Positions 1-7,962 of a DNA stretch of 64,000 bases are shown here, one piece after another. Source of the DNA: Frateuria_A sp051900415 (GTDB taxonomy: Bacteria; Pseudomonadota; Gammaproteobacteria; Xanthomonadales; Rhodanobacteraceae). Location of the stretch: NCBI RefSeq assembly GCF_051900415.1, contig NZ_JBHZGL010000005.1, positions 1 through 64,000 on the forward strand. Direction: 5' to 3'. Made by a program: the position numbers and the translations under genes. Within the stretch, counting starts at the first letter, position 1. Each line of letters begins with the position of its first letter. The notes under the pieces are model-generated. The model saw only the letters and a list, made by a program, of their open reading frames with translations, had not been told where the DNA came from and did not search any database.

Positions 1-115
1 CCCCGGTGATCGTGTTGGGGTGAGGGGTCGCACGGGCGAAGAGCCACCTTGTCGAAAGCTCCTGAAAAGCCGCGCCGCCGTCACCCTTCCCGGCGAGTCC
101 CGGCCCCTCACCCTG

Positions 116-138
116 CCCTCTCCCCGGAGGGGAGAGGG
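116..138. repeat. Type-1 palindromic repeat, downstream of the kinase gene
   Basis: A perfect palindromic core (CCCTCTCCCC / GGGGAGAGGG around a short GA/TC centre) lies about 13 bases beyond the stop codon of the minus-strand kinase gene. It is preceded by the GCGAGTCCCGGCCCCTCACCC flank that recurs with other copies in this window. The position suggests it forms the 3' hairpin of the kinase transcript. Bases 15-28 carry only the GTTGGGGTGAGGGG arm of another copy. Confidence 0.75.
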
Positions 139-150
139 TTCAAGCGCGGG

Positions 151-2826
151 CTACCTGGTGGTGTTCGCCTTGACGCCGGCGCGCCACTGCGCCAGGCGGG
201 CGCCGACCGGCCAGGCGTGGATGCGGCCGAGCGCGGTGTCGAATGTGGGGCTGTCGACAGCGGCGACGCTGGGTGTTCCGGAGGCCGCGGCGGCGAGGGT
301 GAGTTGCGCTTCCAGGCGCCAGGGATGGCTGGGCGGGGCCTGCGCGCGATCCAGCGCGACGATCAGTTGGCGTGCGGTGCGCTCGGCGGCGTCCTGGTGA
401 TCCAGGGCGCTGGCCAGGCGGGTGGCTTCGATCAGGTAGAGCGGCCAGGACAAGGGGTCGTCGGCGTGCACGGGAGCGTTGAACGCGACCGCGCTGGCGT
501 AGGCCGCCTCGGCGCCGAGGCGATCACCCGCGGCAGCCAGGGCGCGACCCTGCTCGATGCCGGCCAGCGCCAAGGTGACGGTGCGGACGCGATGGCAGGT
601 GGCGCCGTCGTCGAGTGCGCGCGCCGCGGCGGCGGCGGCTTCCTGCGGCCGATGCAGCAGGAGCTGGGCGCGCGACTGCTGCAGTTCGCTCCAGGCGATC
701 GAGCAGCGCGACGACTTGCGCGCGTGCTGGGTGTCGAGCAGCGCATGGACCTGGGTCAGCGCGTCGGCGGCGTTCTCGCGCGCCAGCAGGACGTCGATGC
801 GCTGCACGCGCGGCTCCAGCGGCTTGCGGTGCAGGCTGTCGCCGAGCGAATCGACCAGCGCCTGGGCCTTGACCGCGTCGGCCTCGGCGGCGTCCAGCTC
901 GCCGCGGTAGAGCGCGATCTTCGACTCCAGCTCGACCGTGTTGGCCAGGCTCATGGGCGTGGCGTCGCGCTGCTTGCGTGCCAGCGCCTCGTCGGCCAGT
1001 GCGCGTGCCTCGGCGATGCGGTCGGCATCGAGCAGCACGCTGGCCAGGTCGTGGGTGGCGAAGCCCAACTGGTTGCAACGCTGCCCCGCCGCGCAGTCGG
1101 CGCGATAGGCGGCGATCATCTGGCGGCCGTAGGCCACCGCCTGCGCCATGTGGCCGCGGCCGTCCTCGACCGCCATGGCGATCTTCAGCAGCTCGGCGCG
1201 CGATACGTCGGAGGGCAGGCGCCGTGGCGCGATGGCGAGCAACGGGGCCAGGTGCCGCGCGGCTTCGTCGTACTCGCCGAGGCGGACGAGTGTGCGCACC
1301 AGCCCCATGCCGGTCTGCACGCGCACGGATGAGGTTTCGGGCAGCGAGGCGGCGTTGGTTTCGGCGGCGCGCAGCAGGGTTTCCGAACGCTCCGGATCGC
1401 CCATGTCGCGCAGCACGTTGCCGAGCGTGTAGAGCAGTTCGGCGTGCAGGTCGGGCTGGTCACGCAGTTCCTGCGGCAGGCTTTCGGCGGCGTTGTAGAC
1501 CAGGGTCGGCACGTCCGGGCGCTGGGCGGCGGGAACATCCGGCGCGGTACTGCCGAGCAGGTCGACAACATAGTCGCGGATGGCCTCGGCCCGCTGCGCC
1601 TCGTGCCGTGCCACGCGCGCCTGCGACAGCGCGACCGAGAGCGAGACGAGGATGGCGAGCAGGAAGGTCCCGGTGATCGCCACGCCGCCGCGATGCCGCG
1701 CGGCGAACTTGCCCGCGCGGTACCAGCGCGAGGGTGGATGCGCCTGCACCGGCTGGCTATCGAGGTGACGTTCGATGTCCTCGGCCAGCGCACCGGCGGA
1801 GGCGTAGCGCCGCTCGGGTTCGGGGCACGCGGCTTTCAGCACGATGTTGTCGAGGTCGCCGCGCAGCTTGCGCCGCAGCGGCCCGACCGCCGCCGGCGAG
1901 GGCGTGAGGCCGTAGGCACCGGCGAGGGTCGGGGTGTCGGTGCGCGAGGGTGGCGTGGTGGTGGTGCTGGCGGCGCGGCGGCGGCCACTGAGCAGTTCGT
2001 CCAGCAGGACGCCCAGCGCGTACACATCGGTCGCGGTGGTGATCGGCTGTTGGGCGAATTGCTCCGGCGCGGCGTACGCCGGGGTGAGCGCGCAATGCTG
2101 CGTGCGCGGGGCGGCATCGATGTCTTCGTCGAGCAGCTTGGCGATGCCGAAGTCCAGCAGCTTGACGTCGCCCTCGGGGGTGACCAGGACGTTGGAGGGC
2201 TTGAGGTCGCGGTGCACGATGAGCGCGCGGTGGGCGGTCTCGACCGCGCGGCATACCATCAGAAACAGCACCAGCCGCTGGCGCAGGGCCAGGCGGCGCT
2301 CGCGCGCATAGCCGGTGATCGGCTGGCCATCGACCAATTCCAGCGCGATGTAGGCCTGGCCGCCTTGGGTGATGCCGCCCTCGATCAGCCGCGCGATGCC
2401 GGGGTGGCGCAGCCGCGCCAGTGCCTCGCGCTCGCGGCGGAACTGGTTTTGCGATTCGGCGGTATAGAGGCCCCGCGCGAGCAGCTTGATCGCCACCTCC
2501 TGGCGCACGCCCTCGCTTTCGCGGAAGGCGCGGAAGACAGTGGCCGAGCCGCCTTCGCCGAGCACCTCGACCAGTTCGAAGGAACCGATCGTGCTGCCGG
2601 CGGGAAGCGCGTCGCTGACGCTGGCATCACCGATCGCCCGTGCGGCGCGCGCCGCATCGCCGGTGGAAAGCAGCTCGCCCTCGGTGGCGTCGGCGGCCAG
2701 CATGCGCTCCAGTTGCGCGCGCTGGCCGACGTCGGGGCAGCGTTCGGCGAGCAGGCGGGCGCGCGCGGGCTCCGGCAGCGGGAGGGCCGCTTCGAACAGC
2801 TCGCGCAGCGACGGTATGGATGCCAT
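151..2826 (-). CDS. Transmembrane Ser/Thr protein kinase with C-terminal TPR-like repeats
   Basis: An 891-residue eukaryotic-type (PknB-like) kinase. A short N-terminal helical region (1-75) precedes the kinase domain (about 80-355). The glycine-rich loop GEGGSA, catalytic Lys114 in VAIK, HRDLKPSN (205-212), DFG (225-227) and APEQ (253-256) are intact, so it should be active. One hydrophobic segment (about 380-402) follows, then some 490 Ala/Leu-rich residues of TPR-like helices, probably extracytoplasmic. ATG 2826 was chosen over an in-frame codon at 2958 because GGGAGAGG lies just upstream. It follows the ECF sigma gene by 165 bases on the same strand. ECF43-type sigma factors in Xanthomonas and Vibrio are activated by such neighbouring kinases. 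Its signal is unknown. Confidence 0.92.
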   Translation of the reverse strand: MASIPSLRELFEAALPLPEPARARLLAERCPDVGQRAQLERMLAADATEGELLSTGDAARAARAIGDASVSDALPAGSTIGSFELVEVLGEGGSATVFRAFRESEGVRQEVAIKLLARGLYTAESQNQFRREREALARLRHPGIARLIEGGITQGGQAYIALELVDGQPITGYARERRLALRQRLVLFLMVCRAVETAHRALIVHRDLKPSNVLVTPEGDVKLLDFGIAKLLDEDIDAAPRTQHCALTPAYAAPEQFAQQPITTATDVYALGVLLDELLSGRRRAASTTTTPPSRTDTPTLAGAYGLTPSPAAVGPLRRKLRGDLDNIVLKAACPEPERRYASAGALAEDIERHLDSQPVQAHPPSRWYRAGKFAARHRGGVAITGTFLLAILVSLSVALSQARVARHEAQRAEAIRDYVVDLLGSTAPDVPAAQRPDVPTLVYNAAESLPQELRDQPDLHAELLYTLGNVLRDMGDPERSETLLRAAETNAASLPETSSVRVQTGMGLVRTLVRLGEYDEAARHLAPLLAIAPRRLPSDVSRAELLKIAMAVEDGRGHMAQAVAYGRQMIAAYRADCAAGQRCNQLGFATHDLASVLLDADRIAEARALADEALARKQRDATPMSLANTVELESKIALYRGELDAAEADAVKAQALVDSLGDSLHRKPLEPRVQRIDVLLARENAADALTQVHALLDTQHARKSSRCSIAWSELQQSRAQLLLHRPQEAAAAAARALDDGATCHRVRTVTLALAGIEQGRALAAAGDRLGAEAAYASAVAFNAPVHADDPLSWPLYLIEATRLASALDHQDAAERTARQLIVALDRAQAPPSHPWRLEAQLTLAAAASGTPSVAAVDSPTFDTALGRIHAWPVGARLAQWRAGVKANTTR

Positions 2827-2991
2827 GGCGCCTCTCCCGACGATTGGCTTTGCCCTTCGATAAACCCCGGATGGGTACGGTTTGCGACCTGTTGCCAGTC
2901 TCCCTCTCTCCCCCGGCACGCCTGGGAGCCTTTTGCCGTGCTGCTTTCCCTCGGGCATCGCGCACGACCGGACGGTGTCCCCAGAGGGCTT

Positions 2992-3522
2992 TTAATCCAT
3001 GCGGGCCTTGATGAAGGCGCGGGCGAAGCGCCAGTCGCGGTCGATGGTGCGGCGGCACAGGCCCAGCGTCTCGCCGACCTGCTCCAGGCTGAGGCCGGCG
3101 AAGAAGCGCAGTTCGACGACCTGCGCGGCGCGCGCGTCGGCCTGCTCCAGTTCGTCCAGCGCGGCGTCCAGCGCCAGCGCCTGCTCGGCGGTATCGAGCG
3201 CGAGCTTGAGCGACTGGTCGTCCAGCGTGACGCGCTGCCACTGGCCGCCGGCGCACAGGCGCAGGCGGTCGCGGGCGCGGTTGATCAGCAGGTGGCGCAT
3301 GGCGCGCGCGGCGTAGCTGAAGAACTGCGCCGGGTGCTCGAACTGCAGGCCCTCGCGCTGCCCCATGCGCAGGTACAGCTCGTGCACCAGCTCGGTGGTG
3401 TCCAGGGTGGCGTTGCGGCGGCTGGCCAGTTGCTTGGCTGCCATCGCCTTGAGGCGCGCGTACACCGTGACGAACAGCGCCTCGGCCGACTGGTCGAGCG
3501 ACATGGGCGTGGGCTCGGGCAT
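2992..3522 (-). CDS. ECF sigma factor (Sigma70_ECF/ECF43-like) paired with kinase
   Basis: A 176-residue ECF sigma factor with region 2 (about 10-90) and a region 4 HTH at the C-terminus (GLSLEQVGETLGL). The DTTELVHE motif (41-48) is typical of PF07638 sigma factors. Known partners of adjacent Ser/Thr kinases in this group (X. citri EcfK/PknS, V. parahaemolyticus EcfP/PknT) are switched on by threonine phosphorylation in region 2. Thr42 or Thr43 is the candidate here, by inference. There is no anti-sigma gene next to it. Start ATG 3522 is preceded by GGGG at a suitable distance; ATG 3504 is an alternative. The kinase gene is directly downstream, consistent with co-transcription. Targets cannot be deduced from this window. 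Confidence 0.9.
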   Translation of the reverse strand: MPEPTPMSLDQSAEALFVTVYARLKAMAAKQLASRRNATLDTTELVHELYLRMGQREGLQFEHPAQFFSYAARAMRHLLINRARDRLRLCAGGQWQRVTLDDQSLKLALDTAEQALALDAALDELEQADARAAQVVELRFFAGLSLEQVGETLGLCRRTIDRDWRFARAFIKARMD

Positions 3523-3595
3523 CGCGAAGCACCCCGCTGAGGCAGGTCTCAACGGGGGGGGATGGTACGCCTGTGAGGGTGGGGTGGACGTTTGC

Positions 3596-3764
3596 GGCAA
3601 GGCTTCCCCCGTCCACCTTCCCCCGCGCGCGGGGCAAGGACCGAGGGAGCACGCTTCGAGTCTTCCCCTGCGCAGGGAGGCTCAGGCGACTACGCGTTCG
3701 AGCCTTCCCCCGTCCCACGGCGGAAGGTGCCCGAAGGGCGGATGGGGGAAGCCTTGCGGGAAAG
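3596..3764. repeat. Type-2 palindromic repeat element
   Basis: The element is bounded by inverted ends, GCAAGGCTTCCCCC on the left and GGGGGAAGCCTTGC on the right. It carries CACCTTCCCCCG and GGAAGGTGCCCGAAGGGCGGATGG blocks inside. A related element occurs at 29669-29948. It fills most of the 248-base gap between the sigma factor and nucleotidyltransferase genes; no gene is visible in that gap. Confidence 0.7.
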
Positions 3765-3770
3765 CCCCAC

Positions 3771-4982
3771 TCAATCCACCCGCGCCAACGCCGCACGCAC
3801 CACGTACAACGTATCCATCCGCGGCACCGGCCGGGTCAGCCAGGCCAAAATGCGCCGCCGCTGCGAGGAGGTCACCCAGCTTTGCCCCTGAAGCCACAAC
3901 TGCGTGCGCACCATGTCGGCGCGTTCCCGGCGGGCCTCGTCGGTGGGCTTGAGCCGGTTGCGCAGGTAGCGCGCCACCTCGCCGGGCGAGCGGCACCATT
4001 CCATCCCGGCCAGGCCGTGCAGCCACAGGTCCGAGCAGGACACCGCACTCAGCGTCCAGCGCCGGGCGAACGCGCGCAGCAGTGGCGGACAGTCGCGCTC
4101 GAGCCGGGCGAGCACGGCCTCGGGCACGGAGCGCGGGTAGTAGCGCGTCACCAGGCGCAGCGGCGGCAAGGCCCACCACGGTGGTTCGCGTGCGTCCCAC
4201 AGCACGTCCCACTCGCGCAGGGTCATGCGCGTAGCCAGCAGCGAGATGTCGTTCAGATGCAGCAGGCGCAGGCTGCGGCCGCAGACGTTGCCGGCGGCGT
4301 GGAGCAACAGGTGGCCCATCAGCGCGGCGTGCGAGGGGTAGGTGTTGAGGCCGGCGTGGGCGTCGTGCGGATAGACCATGGCGGTGAGCTCGACCGTAGC
4401 CAGCGGCAGACGCTCGTGGATGTGCGTGTGCAGTTCAATGTTGACCGGGGTGTCGCGATGCTCCCCCAGCGCGTTCACCGGCGCCTGCGCGACCGGCTTG
4501 AACACCTGGTGCTTCCACTGTGCGAAGGACGCCTCGTAGCCCAGCTCCTGCAGCAGGCCAGCCGCGCGCTGCGCGTCGCCCGGGTGCACCAGCAGGTCGA
4601 TGTCGGCCATCGGCCGCTCGCCGGGCGCGTACAGGCCCAGCGCGTGCAGCGCGGAGCCCTTCAGCGGCACCAGCGGCACGCCGGCGGCGCGGGCGGCGGC
4701 GTCCAGCCGGTGCAGCAGCGCGACGATGCGCCGATGGCGCAGTTCGACATGCTCGTGCTGGCTGGCCAGGAAACGCTTCCATTGCGCGTGCTGCCAGCTG
4801 GGGCGACGGTCGAGCAGCGGCGAGACCCCGTGCGCAGCGGACGCGGCCATGGCCAGGCGCCATTCGAGCGGCGTCCAGTCGGGCGTACCGCGGCCAGGGA
4901 GCGCCAGCTCGGCGGCGAGCGCCTCGGTCGCACGGCGCAGGCCGGCGCGGACGGTGCGTAGCGGCGGCAGGTTCTCAGGCAT
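3771..4982 (-). CDS. Nucleotidyltransferase family protein (NTP_transf_5-like)
   Basis: A 403-residue protein of the PF14907-type nucleotidyltransferase family. The active-site hallmarks are PLKGSALH (about 106-113), where the GS motif lies, and ADIDLLV (126-132), which supplies the metal-binding DxD. Family members are often encoded in lasso-peptide-like, exosortase or other tailoring loci, where the substrate is usually unknown. Its ATG overlaps the end of the upstream radical SAM gene by 8 bases, so the two are probably translationally coupled. A divergent HPr-kinase-like gene and ABC exporter follow on the other side. It could add a nucleotide to a peptide or small molecule, but the sequence does not decide this. 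Confidence 0.8.
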   Translation of the reverse strand: MPENLPPLRTVRAGLRRATEALAAELALPGRGTPDWTPLEWRLAMAASAAHGVSPLLDRRPSWQHAQWKRFLASQHEHVELRHRRIVALLHRLDAAARAAGVPLVPLKGSALHALGLYAPGERPMADIDLLVHPGDAQRAAGLLQELGYEASFAQWKHQVFKPVAQAPVNALGEHRDTPVNIELHTHIHERLPLATVELTAMVYPHDAHAGLNTYPSHAALMGHLLLHAAGNVCGRSLRLLHLNDISLLATRMTLREWDVLWDAREPPWWALPPLRLVTRYYPRSVPEAVLARLERDCPPLLRAFARRWTLSAVSCSDLWLHGLAGMEWCRSPGEVARYLRNRLKPTDEARRERADMVRTQLWLQGQSWVTSSQRRRILAWLTRPVPRMDTLYVVRAALARVD

Positions 4983-6450
4983 GGCTGAGCGTCGCCGTGG
5001 CGGGGCGGCAAACCTGCCCGGTACGGTGCGCCTGTTCGTTGGCGATCAGCGCGTTCCAGCGCGCGTCGAGCGCGGCGCGGGCCAGCGCGTGGTGTTCGAC
5101 TGGCTGGGTCGCGGCCGACTGCTGCAGTTCGACCTGGGCGTGCAGGAGGTCGCGCACGTGCCGGTAAAAATCCGAGTCGTAGGCGCCGCGGAACATCATC
5201 GCGAGGTCGTTGCTTTCCTCCCAGTGGGTCTTGCGGCCGAGCTGGGCTTTCACCTTCTCGTAGAACTTCGTGCCCGGCAGCGGGTAGGACACGCTGACGC
5301 CGATGTCGTCCGGCGCGGCGCGCGCGATCAGCTCGCGCGTGGCCAGCAGGTCTTCCAGCTCTTCACCCAGGTAGCCCAGCTGCACGAAGAAGCCGACGCG
5401 GATGCCTTGGCGACCGAGGCGCTCGCGCGCGCCGACGAGGTCGGCCACACGGGTGCCCTTGCTCATCGCGTCGAGCACGCGTTGGCTGCCGCTTTCGGCG
5501 CCGATCCATACCTCCACGCAGCCGGCCTTCGCCAGCGCCTCGGCCATCGCCTCGCTGCACAGGTCGGCGCGCGCCTGGATGGTGAAGGGCACCGAACCGG
5601 CGCTCGCGTGCAGGTGCTCGCCGAAGGTCTGCACCCAGTCGACGTAGAAGCCGAAGATGTCATCGGCCATCCAGATGTGGTCCGGACCGAAGGTGTGCTT
5701 GAGGTGCGCCATTTCCGTAGCCACGTCGATGGCGCTGCGCTGGCGGTAGTGGTTGCCCCAGATCGGCTTGGCGCACCAGTTGCAGCGGAACGGGCAGCCG
5801 CGCGAGGCGGCCATGTTGAGGCTGAAGTAGCCGTGGCGCGCGTTCCAGAAGGCGCGGTAGCGCTCGATGTCGATCAGGTCCCAGGCCGGGTGGCCGACCA
5901 GCCGGGCGTCCGGTGGCTGGATGCCGATGCGCTGCAGTTGCGTCTGGCCGTCCATTCGAAAGGCGACGCCGGCGAGGCCGGCGGCCCAGTCGCGGGTGTC
6001 GATCGCGCGGTCGCGATCGAAGCGTTCGACCAGCGCGGACAGCGCGGCGATGCCTTCGCCGAGCAGCACCACGTCGGCACCGGCGGCGAGAAAGGCGTCG
6101 GGCTGGTCGGAGGCATCCGAGCCGGCCACGATCACGCGGGCGCCGCTGGCGCGCGCCTCGCCGATCATCCGGCAGGCCGCCTCGCGCATGCGGCTCAGGC
6201 ACATCTTGGTGAGGAAGTTGAAGTTGTCCTCGTAGAGCACCACGAGCGCGGGCGCTGCATCGTGCAGTGCATCGGCGTAAGCCTCCACGCCATCAGCCAG
6301 CATGGTGTCGAACAGCACCACCTCGTGCCCGTGCTGGCGCAGGAAAGCGGCCACCTGGATCGTCGCCAGCGGCGGATAGGGCTTGCCACGTTCCCACTGC
6401 TTGCGGTCGTACTGCAGGTAGTAGGAGTGGCTGACCTGGATATTGAGCAT
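4975..6450 (-). CDS. Cobalamin-type radical SAM enzyme
   Basis: A 491-residue radical SAM protein. The N-terminal 1-140 resembles the Rossmann-type B12-binding domain of the BchE-like class, with no DxHxxG motif seen. The [4Fe-4S] ligands are C219, C223 and C226 (CxxxCxxC in RGCPFRCNWC), followed by a TIM-barrel-like region with GAESG (near 340) and a C-terminal extension. Chemistry in this class ranges from methylation to ring formation; the substrate is not evident. Start ATG 6450 begins the conserved MLNIQVSHSY; the Shine-Dalgarno is weak and upstream codons are only a low-complexity extension. It is the first gene of a pair with the nucleotidyltransferase. Confidence 0.87.
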   Translation of the reverse strand: MLNIQVSHSYYLQYDRKQWERGKPYPPLATIQVAAFLRQHGHEVVLFDTMLADGVEAYADALHDAAPALVVLYEDNFNFLTKMCLSRMREAACRMIGEARASGARVIVAGSDASDQPDAFLAAGADVVLLGEGIAALSALVERFDRDRAIDTRDWAAGLAGVAFRMDGQTQLQRIGIQPPDARLVGHPAWDLIDIERYRAFWNARHGYFSLNMAASRGCPFRCNWCAKPIWGNHYRQRSAIDVATEMAHLKHTFGPDHIWMADDIFGFYVDWVQTFGEHLHASAGSVPFTIQARADLCSEAMAEALAKAGCVEVWIGAESGSQRVLDAMSKGTRVADLVGARERLGRQGIRVGFFVQLGYLGEELEDLLATRELIARAAPDDIGVSVSYPLPGTKFYEKVKAQLGRKTHWEESNDLAMMFRGAYDSDFYRHVRDLLHAQVELQQSAATQPVEHHALARAALDARWNALIANEQAHRTGQVCRPATATLSHA

Positions 6451-6584
6451 GGGTGTCGGCCCGGCCGTTGGCGAAGAAGGCCGCGCGGGGCGGCCGTGCG
6501 GCGCCCTGGGGCGTGCATGCGGGTAAGTGCCGGGCGGGTCGATCGAGGTTGTGTCGCGGTATTCCAACCTCGTGCGCACTGGAG

Positions 6585-6630
6585 CCCTCTCCCCTCCGGG
6601 GAGAGGGTTTGGGTGAGGGGCCGGGGCTCG
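6585..6630. repeat. Type-1 palindromic repeat
   Basis: CCCTCTCCCC-TCC-GGGGAGAGGG core followed by TTTGGGTGAGGGGCCGGGGCTCG, the full-length flank seen in several other copies. Confidence 0.8.
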
Positions 6631-6685
6631 CCAGGAAGCTGGCTTGAGCGACGGCTCAAGCTGGTGAACCCATCGCTAGAGCGAT

Positions 6686-6720
6686 CCCTCACCCCAGCCC
6701 TCTCCCCGGAGGGGAGAGGG
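6686..6720. repeat. Type-1 palindromic repeat
   Basis: Reverse orientation copy: CCCTCACCCCAG flank, then the palindromic CCCTCTCCCC / GGGGAGAGGG core. Confidence 0.8.
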
Positions 6721-6759
6721 AGCAGACGCGGCGCACGCTTGATGTTCGACGCCCTGAAG

Positions 6760-6782
6760 CCCTCTCCCCGGAGGGGAGAGGG
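6760..6782. repeat. Type-1 repeat core
   Basis: Only the 23-base palindromic core is present; the CCCTCACCCC flank is missing. Confidence 0.7.
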
Positions 6783-6867
6783 CGCCAGTTCGCGGCGCAT
6801 CGGAAGTTAGCTCGCGCAGGTGAGAGCGAGCAAAACCTCCGCCTCCCGCAAGCGCACTCACGCGGGA

Positions 6868-7962
6868 ATGACTCCGCCCGCCTCCCCCGCCACCGTCGCC
6901 GATCCGTTCGGCGAACGCATCGCCTGCGGCTTCGGGCTGCAGCGGAAGGTGCTGGGCGGACGCTTTCACTTTGCCAGCGACAATGCGGCGCTATTGCAGC
7001 TGGTCGAGGCCGCCTACGGCGGGCTTCCCGCGCAGGAACTGCCGGGTGCGCACGACTTTCATGTCGAGCTGCGCCTGCTGCCGGTCCGCACGAGCTACCG
7101 GCGCGAGCCGCCGCCGGTGCGGCACCAGGCGGGCGCGGGGTTCCTTTGCGGTGTGATCGACGAGTACAACTACGCGGTGCTCGATCCAGGCGAGCGCCGC
7201 GCGCTGGTGGTCGCTTCGCAGGCCATGCTCAGGCGGCCTTACCACCTGCGCTACGAGCTTATCGAGTTCACCGTGTTCACCCTGGCCACGCGCGGCATGG
7301 GCCTGGTGCCGCTGCACGGTGCCTGCGTGGGGCACGACGGGCGCGGCGTGCTGCTGCTGGGCGACAGCGGTGCGGGCAAGTCGACGCTGTCCCTGCACAG
7401 CCTGCTGCACGGGCTGGACTTCCTCGCCGAGGACGCGGTGTTCGTGCAACCGGACAGCCTGCTGGCGACCGGCGTGCCGAACTTTCTTCACGTCCGCCCG
7501 GATGCGATGGGACGGCTGAACGACGACGCCACGCGCGACTGGCTGCAACGCTCGCCACGCATACACCGCCGCAGCGGCGTGGAGAAGATCGAGGCGGACC
7601 TTCGCCACGGCGTGGGCCGGCTTGCGGACGCCCCGCTCGAGCTGGTCGGTGCGGTAATGGCGACCGGCGAACCGGCCGACGGCGAGCTGCTCTCAGCCGT
7701 CGATGCCGGCGCGGCAGCGAACTGGCTGGCGGCCAACCAACCCTATGCGGCAGGCCAGCCGGGCTGGCAGGCGTTCGTCGCGGCACTGGTCGACCGCGGC
7801 GTGTACCGCTTGCGACGTGGGCGCGATCCCCAGGCGTCGGTGGACGCGCTATGGCGGTTGCTTGGCAAAGGCACGCGTGCGGCGACCGAACCTTCGACTC
7901 GGGACGCGCGAGGCCCGGGCGGACCAACCTTTCGCAGGACCGCCTGCACTCAGGAAAGATGA
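6868..7962 (+). CDS. HPr kinase (HprK)-like P-loop protein
   Basis: A 364-residue protein related to HprK-like serine kinases found in peptide-tailoring and exosortase-associated loci. A Walker A motif GDSGAGKST (165-173) follows an N-terminal region of about 150 residues, and an acidic LAEDA (187-191) follows it, as in HprK-type P-loops. True HprK phosphorylates Ser of HPr; no HPr gene is nearby, so the substrate is probably different. Homologues in lasso-peptide clusters phosphorylate the peptide. ATG 6868 was chosen over a GTG at 6820, which would add a low-complexity leader. The stop codon overlaps the next start (ATGA), so it is coupled to the ABC transporter. Confidence 0.78.
   Translation: MTPPASPATVADPFGERIACGFGLQRKVLGGRFHFASDNAALLQLVEAAYGGLPAQELPGAHDFHVELRLLPVRTSYRREPPPVRHQAGAGFLCGVIDEYNYAVLDPGERRALVVASQAMLRRPYHLRYELIEFTVFTLATRGMGLVPLHGACVGHDGRGVLLLGDSGAGKSTLSLHSLLHGLDFLAEDAVFVQPDSLLATGVPNFLHVRPDAMGRLNDDATRDWLQRSPRIHRRSGVEKIEADLRHGVGRLADAPLELVGAVMATGEPADGELLSAVDAGAAANWLAANQPYAAGQPGWQAFVAALVDRGVYRLRRGRDPQASVDALWRLLGKGTRAATEPSTRDARGPGGPTFRRTACTQER

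Larger units (their letters stand above)
6451..6867. other. Divergent intergenic region with three type-1 repeats
   Basis: This 417-base gap separates the radical SAM and HPr-kinase-like genes and must hold both promoters. I see three type-1 repeat copies (6585-6630, 6686-6720, 6760-6782). No convincing precursor-peptide gene was found: the small reading frames here are repeat-derived or Arg/Pro-rich and lack a good ribosome-binding site. No clear sigma-70 promoter was identified. Confidence 0.6.

Noticed and set aside
1444..3540. A 698-residue open frame on the plus strand across the kinase and sigma genes
   Set aside because: It is antisense to two genes with clear kinase and sigma motifs and is Arg/Gly/Ala/Gln-rich with no domain. 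Long empty frames are expected at this GC content.
6453..6647. A 64-residue plus-strand frame as a precursor peptide
   Set aside because: It runs through a type-1 repeat, is Arg/Ala/Gly-rich, has no ribosome-binding site and no leader/core pattern.
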